Positions 35,701 to 43,232 of a stretch of 64,000 nt of DNA are shown here, in pieces (the first letter of the stretch is position 1; each line of letters opens with the position of its first letter). The notes beneath the pieces are model-generated. The model had not been told where the DNA came from, ran no database searches, and saw only the letters and a program-made list of their open reading frames with translations. Source of the DNA: Acidobacteriota bacterium (lineage in GTDB: Bacteria; Acidobacteriota; Blastocatellia; Pyrinomonadales; Pyrinomonadaceae); the NCBI GenBank assembly GCA_020199835.1, contig JAIVJV010000012.1:186001-250000 (forward strand), given 5' to 3'. The position numbers and the translations under genes were made by a program.

Positions 35701-37671
35701 GGGACGGAAGCTCGAGACCTGCTTTTGCGCGTGGAAGTTCATCGCCGCGATCTCTTCGGGTGTTCCCGTTTCGGGAAGTGCCTTCGCTTCCGCCACGAGG
35801 ATCTCCTTACTGAAATCGAGACGCGTCTCGACGCTTTCGGCCTCACCATCAACGATGATGTGACGCGGTAGACCACCATCGTCAATCGTGTCGAGCGGCG
35901 GGTGCGGCGGACGGTGTCCGGCGACGCCGGGAATGTAGAATGGAAAGCCTTTGAACTCCGCGGTTGGCATCGGGGGCATCGCGATCGTCGGAAGCGGCAC
36001 GAGCGCGGGAATCGGAGTACCTTTAGCGATCTCACCGTCAGGCAGAGCACGCGCACCATCGACGGGACGACCGTCGCCATCGAGCTGTGTGCCTTCTTCG
36101 AAAACGTCGTGCGTGCGCCACATTTCCCACATGCCTTGCGCGAAGTGCGGATAGAAGTGGCAGTGGAAGATCGAGTCGCCCGGCGTCTTGTTCCGATTGC
36201 CCGAGCCGCCGTGCGCAATCTCGGTAGTAAACGAGTAACCGGGCCCCATGGCCTGGCTATCGAGATAGCTGGAGTTGTCGCTGTCAGGTGTATTCAACCA
36301 CTGATGCGCGTGCAAGTGGTGGATGTGGTGCTCTTTCGGACCTGCATGGACCACGCGCATTTTGACGTGGTCGTTGAGATAGCTGTGATGCACGTTCGAC
36401 GGATCATCCGGGAAGAGAACCTTCGTCGCCTTCGCGCCTTTGAGCAGATTGCCGCTGCCGTCGGTCGTATTGGCCGGGACGTCCACGATCTGCGCCGGGT
36501 CGCCTACGGCCCACGCCGTCAGGAAAAAGTCTTCGTACTTACACTCAGTGCAGTTGGCCATCGGACCGACACCGAGACGGTTCGCGAGAATTTCCGCGCC
36601 GATGCCGCCCGTACCGTAGTTGATAGCGAAGCCGTCTTTGACGCTGTAAAGCGTGTGCGAAAGAACAGGATCTTCAAACTGCGGGAATGCCTGGATTGCT
36701 TTGATCTCGTCGTGATAGACGACGGTAAACTCGCGGAACGGCTGATCGCGATCAGGTTCCACCGGGTTAGGACGGTATGTTCCCGCGGGAAAACGGCCTT
36801 TGTTTGGACCAGTGATAACAGCGTTCAGATCCGTGTGCACGATGTTGTTGTTAGCATCGAGCATCTTCAGGATCGGTTGACCGGCGCGTGGATGTCCAGC
36901 CGGATACACAGCGTCGTAGTTGAGAATCGGCTGTCCCGCCGGCGTGTTCTTCGGCGTACCATCCTCATTTTTCGCCGTAGCGAGCGCCAACTCCTCGGCA
37001 GTTAACTGCGAGCGATACCACTCGGCCGTTTTAGCCTGAACGTTGACGGAACCGAAGAGTCCCATCGCCAGCGAGCCGCCATCACCTTCACCGCCTGTCG
37101 TTGCGGCGGTTGAATAAAGAAGGTGACTACCTTCGCGCTGGCCGATATAGGTGTAGGTGATTGATGAGCCCGGAGCAACGAGGCTGCTCTGGTTCTGCCC
37201 GACGTTCGAACCGTCAGAGAGAATCGAGCCGACGAGTTGCAGACCCATGATGTGGGCGGACGCCGTGCGTGTAGCAGGAGCGTTATTCGCAGCGAATGAA
37301 TTAACGTCCGCCGGATCGGGTGCTAACAGGTTTGTAAAATTGACTTGTAAACAGTCGCCAACGTTCATGCGCAATGCGATCGGGCGTGGGCGTTTACCGG
37401 GCCGCAGTTGAACGTTGCCGGCAACTAACCCCTTGCTCTGGTCGATCGCGACCACATCGCGCTTCAGTGCATAGATCATACCGGCCGGGTTGATTGCGCC
37501 GAGCCGGTTATAAATTAAGGCCTGGTCCAATGCGACCACGTCAGCCTTAACCGTCCGCTCGCATGTCGTCGGGGGTGATGTTTGAGCATGCGCGCTCGAC
37601 GTCGCGATCAGCGCTACAACGCCTGCGCAGCAGAGCGACCGCCACTGACGCAAGACTTTTCTAATAGTCAT
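32788..37671 (-). CDS. Giant six-cupredoxin-domain multicopper oxidase (MnxG-like architecture)
   Basis: About 1627 residues. I start at 37671, which has GAGG just upstream; an ATG four codons earlier does not. The signal peptide is SLCCAGVVALIATSSAHAQ. Six cupredoxin-like units are visible from repeated GDCLQVNFTN, NDCITFQHTN and GDCVELSLEN strands. Copper motifs include HHIHHLHAHQW (about 452-462) and HCHFYPHFAQGM (about 507-518, the type 1 site with Met). In the middle part are GQHIHLVKFD and THDHFGPSTHQQAGM, then HEESHNFNIHGQKW, and near the C-terminus VFQVHGHIWQ. Size and domain number recall MnxG-type manganese oxidases and ceruloplasmin, but substrate cannot be read. It has its own sigma-54 promoter and activator site. 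Confidence 0.88.
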   Translation of the reverse strand: MTIRKVLRQWRSLCCAGVVALIATSSAHAQTSPPTTCERTVKADVVALDQALIYNRLGAINPAGMIYALKRDVVAIDQSKGLVAGNVQLRPGKRPRPIALRMNVGDCLQVNFTNLLAPDPADVNSFAANNAPATRTASAHIMGLQLVGSILSDGSNVGQNQSSLVAPGSSITYTYIGQREGSHLLYSTAATTGGEGDGGSLAMGLFGSVNVQAKTAEWYRSQLTAEELALATAKNEDGTPKNTPAGQPILNYDAVYPAGHPRAGQPILKMLDANNNIVHTDLNAVITGPNKGRFPAGTYRPNPVEPDRDQPFREFTVVYHDEIKAIQAFPQFEDPVLSHTLYSVKDGFAINYGTGGIGAEILANRLGVGPMANCTECKYEDFFLTAWAVGDPAQIVDVPANTTDGSGNLLKGAKATKVLFPDDPSNVHHSYLNDHVKMRVVHAGPKEHHIHHLHAHQWLNTPDSDNSSYLDSQAMGPGYSFTTEIAHGGSGNRNKTPGDSIFHCHFYPHFAQGMWEMWRTHDVFEEGTQLDGDGRPVDGARALPDGEIAKGTPIPALVPLPTIAMPPMPTAEFKGFPFYIPGVAGHRPPHPPLDTIDDGGLPRHIIVDGEAESVETRLDFSKEILVAEAKALPETGTPEEIAAMNFHAQKQVSSFRPDGTPAGFTLNGLPPKPGAPFADPCRDDAGNAIGRPRLYKGAAIQLDLKLNKAGWHFPQSRILALWGDVAPTLAGTRPPEPLFFRANTNDCITFQHTNLTPHVYELDDFQVRTPTDLMGQHIHLVKFDVTSSDGAGNGFNYEDGTFAPGEVLERIHAINAAGGLQAFNSTSKTHLEAKPHPFFGTLGAQTTVQRWFADPTLNLAGKDRTLGTVFTHDHFGPSTHQQAGMYGGLVTEPENSIWKHNETGQVLGGRFDGGPTTWQAIIQTQNTADSYREFLIEFADYTLAYKAGGGVNNAGHPIPDPANAINPPAREEANLPINLKKADECPGGVPLPCPEAVSAADPGTMTVNYRNEPVALRVQDPSNNQQAAGDAGDLSNVYRSDITRANPDLNVQPGFYPALTGGLQGGDPFTPLMRAYEADKVQVRILIGAHEESHNFNIHGQKWLYERSDPNSGWRNSQSMGISEHFEFELPSITVVKGDTPFADYLYQPGGSVDNQWNGTWGLLRAYNGGLGLQPDLVPLPNNSDGKATSPVNGNDFSAACPKTAPSRKLAVTAVAAKDVLPGGTLVYNNRTNQGGILHDPTAILYVRSTDIDAKTGKLKSNVPVEPLVLRANAGDCVELSLENKLPADLLDLAGWNTVPMIIEGFNANQVKPSNQVGLHPQLVEYDVLTSDGANVGFNVQNNIDPVTGQPTKQTAAPGQVVKYKWYAGDVRMNGSTRVATPIEFGATNLISSDPIKHSNKGAIASLIIEPQGATWIEDTNSRAQATVTKTDGTSFREFVLQFQTDINLRRGALQGDAAAVPNVAREEDPEDSGQKALNYRTEPMWKRLGYEPDLPLEDTRAFDYTNSLSNAQVNGDPVTPVFTAKAGTPVRFRVLNSNGHARNNVFQVHGHIWQQEPYINNSTQIGNNPLSEWKGAQQGHGASNHMDAVPVNGAGGPRRVTGDYLYRTQSSFQFDNGLWGIFRVTP

Positions 37672-37823
37672 AGTTTTCCTCATTTAATCGGTTGAAGTGC
37701 AGGCTTGTCAGCACAGACTTCAACAAAATGGAAGCTTGGTGTATTTGAGTTTTTGGACCGCGCGGACCTAGCGAAACGGGTGGCGAGGCTTCATCGAAAG
37801 TTCATCTGTGGGTGCTGAGTTGA

Positions 37824-37837
37824 GCAAACGTTGTGCC
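37824..37837 (-). promoter_or_regulatory. Sigma-54 (-24/-12) promoter of the giant multicopper oxidase
   Basis: On the minus strand the bases read GGCACAACGTTTGC followed by T, matching GGCAC(G)-N4-TTGC with one change. The ATG is about 150 bp downstream, leaving a long leader. An activator palindrome lies about 100 bp upstream, the usual distance for an NtrC-type enhancer. Confidence 0.75.
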
Positions 37838-37933
37838 CTTCGAGGCAGGTCTCCACGGATTACACCGTTACAAAACCGATCTGCGTTATCGGTGGATTAA
37901 AGGTGTTCCAGGTTGGGTTGCTGTGAGGTCAGA

Positions 37934-37952
37934 ATGTTCCACCACGGAACAT
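37934..37952. promoter_or_regulatory. Palindromic activator site upstream of the oxidase promoter
   Basis: ATGTTCC and GGAACAT form a perfect 7-bp inverted repeat around ACCAC. The core is the same as the 32703-32723 site. It lies 3 bp beyond the stop of the NtrC-type regulator gene. A half-site (GGTGTTCC) occurs at about 37900-37907. Confidence 0.7.
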
Positions 37953-37955
37953 AGT

Positions 37956-39323
37956 CTAGGAATCGTCGGCGCCGCCGCGCAAGCCAAAGCTCTTCATCTT
38001 CCGATACAGCCTCGGCCGATGGTACTTAAGAATCTCGGCGGTCCTTTTTACGTTTCCTTCGGTTCGTTCGAGCGTTTGCGCGATCGCTTCGCGCTCGATC
38101 TCTTCCATCGTGAAATACGGTGGAATAACGCAACGAAACTCGCCAGTCTCGGCCGCGTGAAGCTGTTCCGGAAAATCTTCCGGCGTCAATTTATCTCCAG
38201 TCGCAAACAGCACGGCGTGCTCGATGACGCTTTCGAGTTCGCGTACGTTCCCGGGCCAGTCGTAACGCATCAGCAAGGCAAACGCCGGAGTCGAAATCTC
38301 GCGGATTCGCTTCTTGTACTTATCTGCGTAATGCTCGAGGAAACGGTTGGCAAGCAGCGGCACGTCGTCCGGTCGTTCACGTAACGGTGGTGGTTTGACC
38401 TTGATCGTGCTAATGCGAAAGTAGAGATCCTTGCGCAACGTGCCTTCACGAATCATCTCTGCCGTATCGCGATTGGTTGACGAGATGAGACGGAAATCGA
38501 CGCTGATTTCCTGCTCGTCGCCGAGTCGACGCAGTTTGCGCTCCTGAAGCACGCGCAGCAATTTCGTTTGCAGATGCGTCGGCATCTCAGCGATCTCGTC
38601 CAACAACAACGTGCCGCCCGCAGTGGCTTCGATCAAACCGCGCTTGTCACGATCTGCGCCCGTGAATGCTCCTTTTTTGTATCCGAACAACTCGGATTCG
38701 ATGAGTTCCTGCGGAATCGCCGCGCAGTTGATGCGCGTAAGAGGAAGTTCCGCGCGCGGGCTCTGAAAGTGAAAGGCGGCGGCAATCAACTCTTTGCCCG
38801 TGCCCGATTCACCTTCGATTAATACCGAGGCATCAGACGGCGCCGCAGTGCGAATGACCGCGTGAATTTGTCGCATCTTCGGATCACCGCCGATAATCCC
38901 GAAATCTTCACCATCTCCCAACGCGCTCTTCAGGCTGCGGTTCTCCCGCTTGATGGCCTCGAATTGCAACGCGCGTTCAACCAGCGTCGTCACCTGAGCG
39001 GGCCTGAAAGGCTTTTCGATGTAGTAGAAAGCGCCGCGCTTGATGGCTTCGATAGCGATGTCGAGCGAGCCGTGGGCCGTCATTACAACGACTTCCGTGT
39101 TCGGCGTGTCGCTTTTGATGTGAGCCAGTAAGTCGATGCCGCTGCTATCAGGCAGCCGCAGATCCGTGAAGACGAGATCGTAAGGTAAACCTTTCAATAA
39201 CTCCTTTGCTTCGCCGCCGCTTTTGGCGGTGTCTACGACATGGCCCAAGTCAGTCAAGACGAACGAGAGCGCATCCGTCACACTCGGCTCGTCGTCAATC
39301 ACCAAGATCCGGTTACGAGGCAT
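37956..39323 (-). CDS. NtrC-family sigma-54-dependent response regulator
   Basis: Start MPRNRILVIDDEPS at 39323 has AAAGAGG upstream and overlaps the receiver-kinase gene by 11 bp. The receiver domain has DDE and the phospho-acceptor Asp in DLVFTDLRLPDS. The AAA+ domain has Walker A GESGTGKE, the sigma-54 contact loop GAFTGA and Walker B LLLDEIAEM. The C-terminal Fis-type HTH is RTAEILKYHRPRLYRKMKSF. This is a complete bacterial enhancer-binding protein of 455 residues. It is the only sigma-54 activator in the window and lies beside two sigma-54 promoters with matching palindromes, so it most likely drives the multicopper oxidase and cytochrome/SCO operon. Confidence 0.94.
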   Translation of the reverse strand: MPRNRILVIDDEPSVTDALSFVLTDLGHVVDTAKSGGEAKELLKGLPYDLVFTDLRLPDSSGIDLLAHIKSDTPNTEVVVMTAHGSLDIAIEAIKRGAFYYIEKPFRPAQVTTLVERALQFEAIKRENRSLKSALGDGEDFGIIGGDPKMRQIHAVIRTAAPSDASVLIEGESGTGKELIAAAFHFQSPRAELPLTRINCAAIPQELIESELFGYKKGAFTGADRDKRGLIEATAGGTLLLDEIAEMPTHLQTKLLRVLQERKLRRLGDEQEISVDFRLISSTNRDTAEMIREGTLRKDLYFRISTIKVKPPPLRERPDDVPLLANRFLEHYADKYKKRIREISTPAFALLMRYDWPGNVRELESVIEHAVLFATGDKLTPEDFPEQLHAAETGEFRCVIPPYFTMEEIEREAIAQTLERTEGNVKRTAEILKYHRPRLYRKMKSFGLRGGADDS

Positions 39324-40476
39324 GGGCCGCCTCTTTCTGCGCAGCCGGCACCACAACGCTAACCGTGGTTCCCTCACCGGGCCGGTTGTTTAGCGAAATC
39401 GTACCGCCGTGCTGTTCGATAATTCTTTTAGCGTAGGGCATACCGAGGCCGAGTCCCCCCACCTTTGTTGTGTAGAAAGGCTCGAAGATCTTTTTCGCGT
39501 TTTCGTCGTCGATACCCGGCCCGGTGTCCGTGATTTTCAGTCGAACAGATCCGTCGGTGCGATCGCTGGCGATGCTTACTACGCCGCGCTCCGGCGTGGC
39601 TTCGATGGCGTTGAGTATGAGATTCATCAAAGCCCCGCGAATGGATGACTCGTCCAGCAGGGCGTAAGCTGCCCGGTGGTCCATCGACAGACGCACTTCA
39701 ACTTGCTTTGCCCTTAACTGCGGGCGAAGTAGCTCCAGGATATCATTAACAATCTCGTTTAGATTTCCCGCTTCCAGGTTGAGATTGACTGGGCGAGCGA
39801 AGTCGAGAATCTGCTCGACGCGATTGTTGAGATGATTGATGGTGTCGACGATCTTACCGAGGAGATAAGCTTGGCTTTCGGAAAAATTGTCCGACTTGCT
39901 TTTGAGGTGGAGCGAGTAAAGCATTAATCCAGCGAGCGGATTCTTCACTTCGTGTGCAACCTGCGCGGCAGCGCGTCCGAGGGCGGCGATTCGCTCCTGC
40001 GCCACCAGCCGCTTGTGAGTTTCAACCAGTTCGGCCGTGCGCTCGGCTACGCGCGCCTCGAGTTCTTCAGCGTAGAGTTTGATCTCCTGCTCGAGCCTGC
40101 GTTTCTCATCAGTTAACCGCTTCTTCTCGGCTGCGCGCGCAACCGCTTTGAGCAGCACGTCTTTGACGATCGGTTTAGCGATAAAGTCATAAGCGCCGGC
40201 GCGCACGATCTCGGGCATAACCGAGATGTTCGGTTCGCCGGTGATCATGATTACGGGGAGATAAGTGTCGGCGTTATATAGGTTCTGTAGTAACTGGACG
40301 CCACTCTTACCAGGCAGGTTGATGTCGATCACGGCAACGTCCAGGTCCTCAGGCTTATAGACCACGGCGGTATCGTAATCCGCGGCGGTGAACACGGAGT
40401 ACCCGGCCCGCTTCAAGAACTCTCCCATCGTTAGGCGAAGACTGGCCTCATCGTCGACCAGTAGAACGTTAGGCAT
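39313..40476 (-). CDS. Receiver-histidine kinase hybrid
   Basis: A receiver comes first (VLLVDDEASLRL, phospho-acceptor Asp in DLDVAVIDINLP), then a coiled coil (RRLEQEIKLYAEELEARVAERTAEL) and a histidine kinase core. The phospho-accepting His is in AAQVAHEVKNPLAGL, the N box is MNLILNAIEATPE, and the G boxes are DTGPGIDDEN and GGLGLGMPYAK. There is no transmembrane segment, so it is cytosolic and probably relays from the PAS kinase upstream. I chose ATG 40476 over a TTG two codons earlier. A 14-bp tandem duplication separates it from the previous gene's stop. Confidence 0.9.
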   Translation of the reverse strand: MPNVLLVDDEASLRLTMGEFLKRAGYSVFTAADYDTAVVYKPEDLDVAVIDINLPGKSGVQLLQNLYNADTYLPVIMITGEPNISVMPEIVRAGAYDFIAKPIVKDVLLKAVARAAEKKRLTDEKRRLEQEIKLYAEELEARVAERTAELVETHKRLVAQERIAALGRAAAQVAHEVKNPLAGLMLYSLHLKSKSDNFSESQAYLLGKIVDTINHLNNRVEQILDFARPVNLNLEAGNLNEIVNDILELLRPQLRAKQVEVRLSMDHRAAYALLDESSIRGALMNLILNAIEATPERGVVSIASDRTDGSVRLKITDTGPGIDDENAKKIFEPFYTTKVGGLGLGMPYAKRIIEQHGGTISLNNRPGEGTTVSVVVPAAQKEAAHAS

Positions 40477-40482
40477 AGTCAA

Positions 40483-40510
40483 GTTAAGCGTATTGAGTTA
40501 AGCGTATTGA
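40483..40510. repeat. 14-bp exact tandem duplication at the kinase-kinase gene junction
   Basis: The word GTTAAGCGTATTGA occurs twice in a row. On the minus strand this covers the last codons and stop of the PAS kinase and the leader of the receiver-kinase. It looks like a recent replication-slippage duplication; it does not alter the frame of either gene. Confidence 0.75.
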
Positions 40511-41871
40511 GCTTTGGAAGCTTCAACCGCGGCAAGTTCAATGATGAATCGCGTGAATTTTCCTTCCTCGCTTTCGACAGTAATCTTTCCGCCAAAATCC
40601 CGAACGATGCCGAAGCTGACACTCAGGCCCAAGCCGGTGCCGCCCCCGTCGCGGCGGGTCGTGAAGAACGGATCGAATACTCTACCCAGGTCTTCTTGTT
40701 TGATTCCGACACCGTTGTCATAAAACTCCACGCGAACGATTTCACCATGCTGACCCGCACGACGCGCGGTGATTTTGAACAACTTCTGTTCGCTGGACTC
40801 CGCCCGCTTGGTTTTAAGGGCGTGATGCGCGTTACTGATCATGTTCACCACGACCTGTCTGAGGCGTGAACCGTCCGCTTGCACGAGCGGCAGATCTGTT
40901 TCCAGATCGATCTCTACAGTAATCCCGTCCTTTTCAAACTGCCGCCCGAAAAGAGCAATCGAGGTTTTGATCGACTCTGCGAAATGTACCTGCGTGAGTT
41001 CGTGGGTGTCGGTGCGTGCAAAAGCCAGCAGGCCGCGTACGATTCGAGCGATGCGTTCGCCTTCGTCAATGATGCCGTCGATCATCTGCTGCTCGAACTC
41101 CGAACGCGGAGTCTCTTCATCTTTCAGTAGTTGAGCAAAATTAATTACTCCGTTCAGCGGATTGTTAATCTCATGGGCCACGCCCGCGGAGAGTTCGCCG
41201 ATAGAAGCCAGCTTTGATGATTGGTATAACTGGCGCTGCATTTCTTCCCGCTCGGCTTCAAGCTTCTTACGCCCCGAAAGATCGCGGAGCGACATGATCA
41301 TCATCTCCTCGCCACCAGCCGATATCGGAGCAAACGCGACCGATACCGGCAAACTCTGGTTTTCCGGAGTTTGGATCAGCAGTTCGGTTTCACCCGCCGA
41401 CTGACCGTTGGACGACATCATGAGCTCCGTTTCTGCGTTGGGAGCACTTGTCCGCAAAAGCTCGCGAATGTCGCGGCCGAGGCAGTCCTGCTGCCGGACC
41501 CCGAGAAGTTGACAAGCCTGCTTATTAACTTCGACCATGCGGTAGTCAGGCAGGTGGACCAGGGCGATGCCGTCCTTTGCCTGTTCAAACAGCGCGCGGT
41601 AACGCACTTCACTCGTTATGAGCTGACGTTGTTGCCGGTGGACCAGGCGCAGCAGCATCGTCACCACCAGCACATCAACCGTGAAAGAAATAAAAAAGTG
41701 TTCGAACCGCTGTTTGATATTCCAGCGCGTTTCGACATTCGCGTCGCCGGGAAACCATGCGTCAACCCAGGCAAAATAGACGGGCCGTAGGGCGACTTCC
41801 CACAACGCGATTACGCCAATCGTCAACACCACTGTGAGGACGATTACCTTTAAGTCAAACTTTCTGTCCAT
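40498..41871 (-). CDS. Membrane PAS-domain sensor histidine kinase
   Basis: Two N-terminal membrane helices (VIVLTVVLTIGVIALWEVAL and FFISFTVDVLVVTMLLRLV) flank a short periplasmic loop of about 40 residues. A PAS domain follows (YRALFEQAKDGIALVHLPDY, EVNKQACQLLGV), then HisKA with His in AGVAHEINNPLNG, N box VVNMISNAHHALK, and G boxes DNGVGIKQEDL and GGTGLGLSVS. First gene of the kinase/kinase/NtrC operon. The small periplasmic loop suggests a membrane or redox signal, or cytosolic PAS sensing; the ligand is unknown. Confidence 0.92.
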   Translation of the reverse strand: MDRKFDLKVIVLTVVLTIGVIALWEVALRPVYFAWVDAWFPGDANVETRWNIKQRFEHFFISFTVDVLVVTMLLRLVHRQQRQLITSEVRYRALFEQAKDGIALVHLPDYRMVEVNKQACQLLGVRQQDCLGRDIRELLRTSAPNAETELMMSSNGQSAGETELLIQTPENQSLPVSVAFAPISAGGEEMMIMSLRDLSGRKKLEAEREEMQRQLYQSSKLASIGELSAGVAHEINNPLNGVINFAQLLKDEETPRSEFEQQMIDGIIDEGERIARIVRGLLAFARTDTHELTQVHFAESIKTSIALFGRQFEKDGITVEIDLETDLPLVQADGSRLRQVVVNMISNAHHALKTKRAESSEQKLFKITARRAGQHGEIVRVEFYDNGVGIKQEDLGRVFDPFFTTRRDGGGTGLGLSVSFGIVRDFGGKITVESEEGKFTRFIIELAAVEASKAQYA

Positions 41872-41939
41872 TTTCCAGGCTTTGCAGATTGGGGAATCGG
41901 AGTGAGCAGTATATCTTTTAACAGGGACTAACTAAAAGC

Positions 41940-42620
41940 ATGTGTGGGCGATTCACTCTCAAAACACCCGAAGGAATCAAGTTCGATTATATTGCTCAGT
42001 ATGATCCCGAAGCCTGGATTCCCCGGTACAACATCGCGCCCAGTCAGGACATTTTGACCGTGGTCGAACGCGGCTCAGGCCGGGAAGCGGGCTTCATGAC
42101 GTGGGGCCTGATTCCTTCGTGGAGCAAAGAAGCGAAGGGCATCATAAACGCGCGCGTCGAGACAGTTGAGGAAAAGCCGAGCTTTAACGATTCATTTCAA
42201 AAGCGGCGCTGCCTGATCCTCGCCGACGGTTTTTACGAGTGGGAGCGGTTCGGAAAAATATCTCAGCCCTACTATTTTCAGATGGAAGACAGCCGTCCGT
42301 TTGCCTTCGCGGGAATTTGGGACCAATGGCGACACAACGGCCGTACGATTACCTCCTGCGCGATCCTCACGACCACCGCGAATGAACTGCTGGCAACGAT
42401 GCATCACCGTATGCCTGTCATACTCAATCCCGAGTCTTACGCTCTGTGGCTCGACGAAAACTCCCGGGCCGCCGATTTGAAGGATCTGCTCGTTCCCTTC
42501 CCGGCGAGCCAGATGAAAAGCCACGCCGTCAGCTACGACGTCAATGATGTGAAAGTCGATCACGAGGGCCTCTTACGCCCGGTCACGCCCAACATAGGCG
42601 TCAACCTCCGTTTGTTCTAA
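41940..42620 (+). CDS. SRAP-family SOS response-associated peptidase (YedK/HMCES-like)
   Basis: The protein begins MCGRF, exposing the catalytic Cys2 after Met removal, which binds abasic sites in single-stranded DNA as a thiazolidine. The other family residues are present: Asn in PRYNIAPSQ, Glu in GFYEWERF and His in TMHHRMPVIL. Length (226) matches the family. The gene is divergent from the sensor-kinase operon with 68 bp between. No LexA site is obvious in that space by eye. Confidence 0.93.
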   Translation: MCGRFTLKTPEGIKFDYIAQYDPEAWIPRYNIAPSQDILTVVERGSGREAGFMTWGLIPSWSKEAKGIINARVETVEEKPSFNDSFQKRRCLILADGFYEWERFGKISQPYYFQMEDSRPFAFAGIWDQWRHNGRTITSCAILTTTANELLATMHHRMPVILNPESYALWLDENSRAADLKDLLVPFPASQMKSHAVSYDVNDVKVDHEGLLRPVTPNIGVNLRLF

Positions 42621-42782
42621 AAAAGTTGGTTTCAAACCCGCGATTGGCGGTGTTATCTCAGCAAGACGCCAAAAAACCTGGCGACGTCCCGTTAACCAAA
42701 ATGGAACTTTAGCGTTAACAAGGTGGAATTATCGTAGCCGCGCGCCGCGCAGCGTCTTACTGAAATCGAATCGAGGGTCATC

Positions 42783-43139
42783 ATGTTGAAGGTACATGCC
42801 AAAAGATTGGACGCCGTTGAGGTTCTTTCCCTGGAAGGACACATCGTCACTGGCAACACGGAAATCCTGCGCCGCGCCATGCAGTTAGCGTCCGGCGTGA
42901 GCGAAATCATCCTCGACCTGGCAAACGTATCGGTTGTGGACGCTCACGGGCTTGGCGTGTTGCTGCAACTGCGAGAGCAGGCCCTGGCAAAAGGGGTTCA
43001 CTTCGAGCTGAGGAACGTGAATCGACCTTTGCACCGCATATTCGAAATCACCCGGCTCGACACTGTTTTCAATATTGACCGCAGCTTTAATTACTCTCCC
43101 GCGTTCTCGTATCTGGACCAGGTGCTTGTCGCTGCCTGA
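42783..43139 (+). CDS. STAS-domain protein lacking the phosphorylatable Ser
   Basis: GAGGG precedes the ATG. The 118 residues form one STAS domain of the anti-sigma-factor antagonist type (VLSLEGHIVTGNTEIL, EIILDLANVSVVDAHGLGVL, HFELRNVNRPLHRIFEITRLD). In SpoIIAA-like proteins the turn is D-S-S-G with a phosphorylated Ser; here it is Asp53-Ala54-His55-Gly56, so Ser phosphorylation cannot occur at that site. It may bind its partner constitutively or use His. No anti-sigma kinase is adjacent. A Ser/Thr kinase gene follows after about 90 bp. Confidence 0.85.
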   Translation: MLKVHAKRLDAVEVLSLEGHIVTGNTEILRRAMQLASGVSEIILDLANVSVVDAHGLGVLLQLREQALAKGVHFELRNVNRPLHRIFEITRLDTVFNIDRSFNYSPAFSYLDQVLVAA

Positions 43140-43232
43140 CCCGCCGCCGCTCGTGATTGTTCGCACGACTAAAACCTCGTAAATTACGCATAGCTTGTCG
43201 TAGACTGAGCGAGGTTTTAGAAGGCGGACCCG

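Noticed and set aside
35902..37005. A 367-codon open frame on the plus strand, antisense to the giant oxidase
   Set aside because: It lies opposite a coding region with clear copper motifs, its translation is Arg/Val-rich without motifs, and no ribosome site precedes it.
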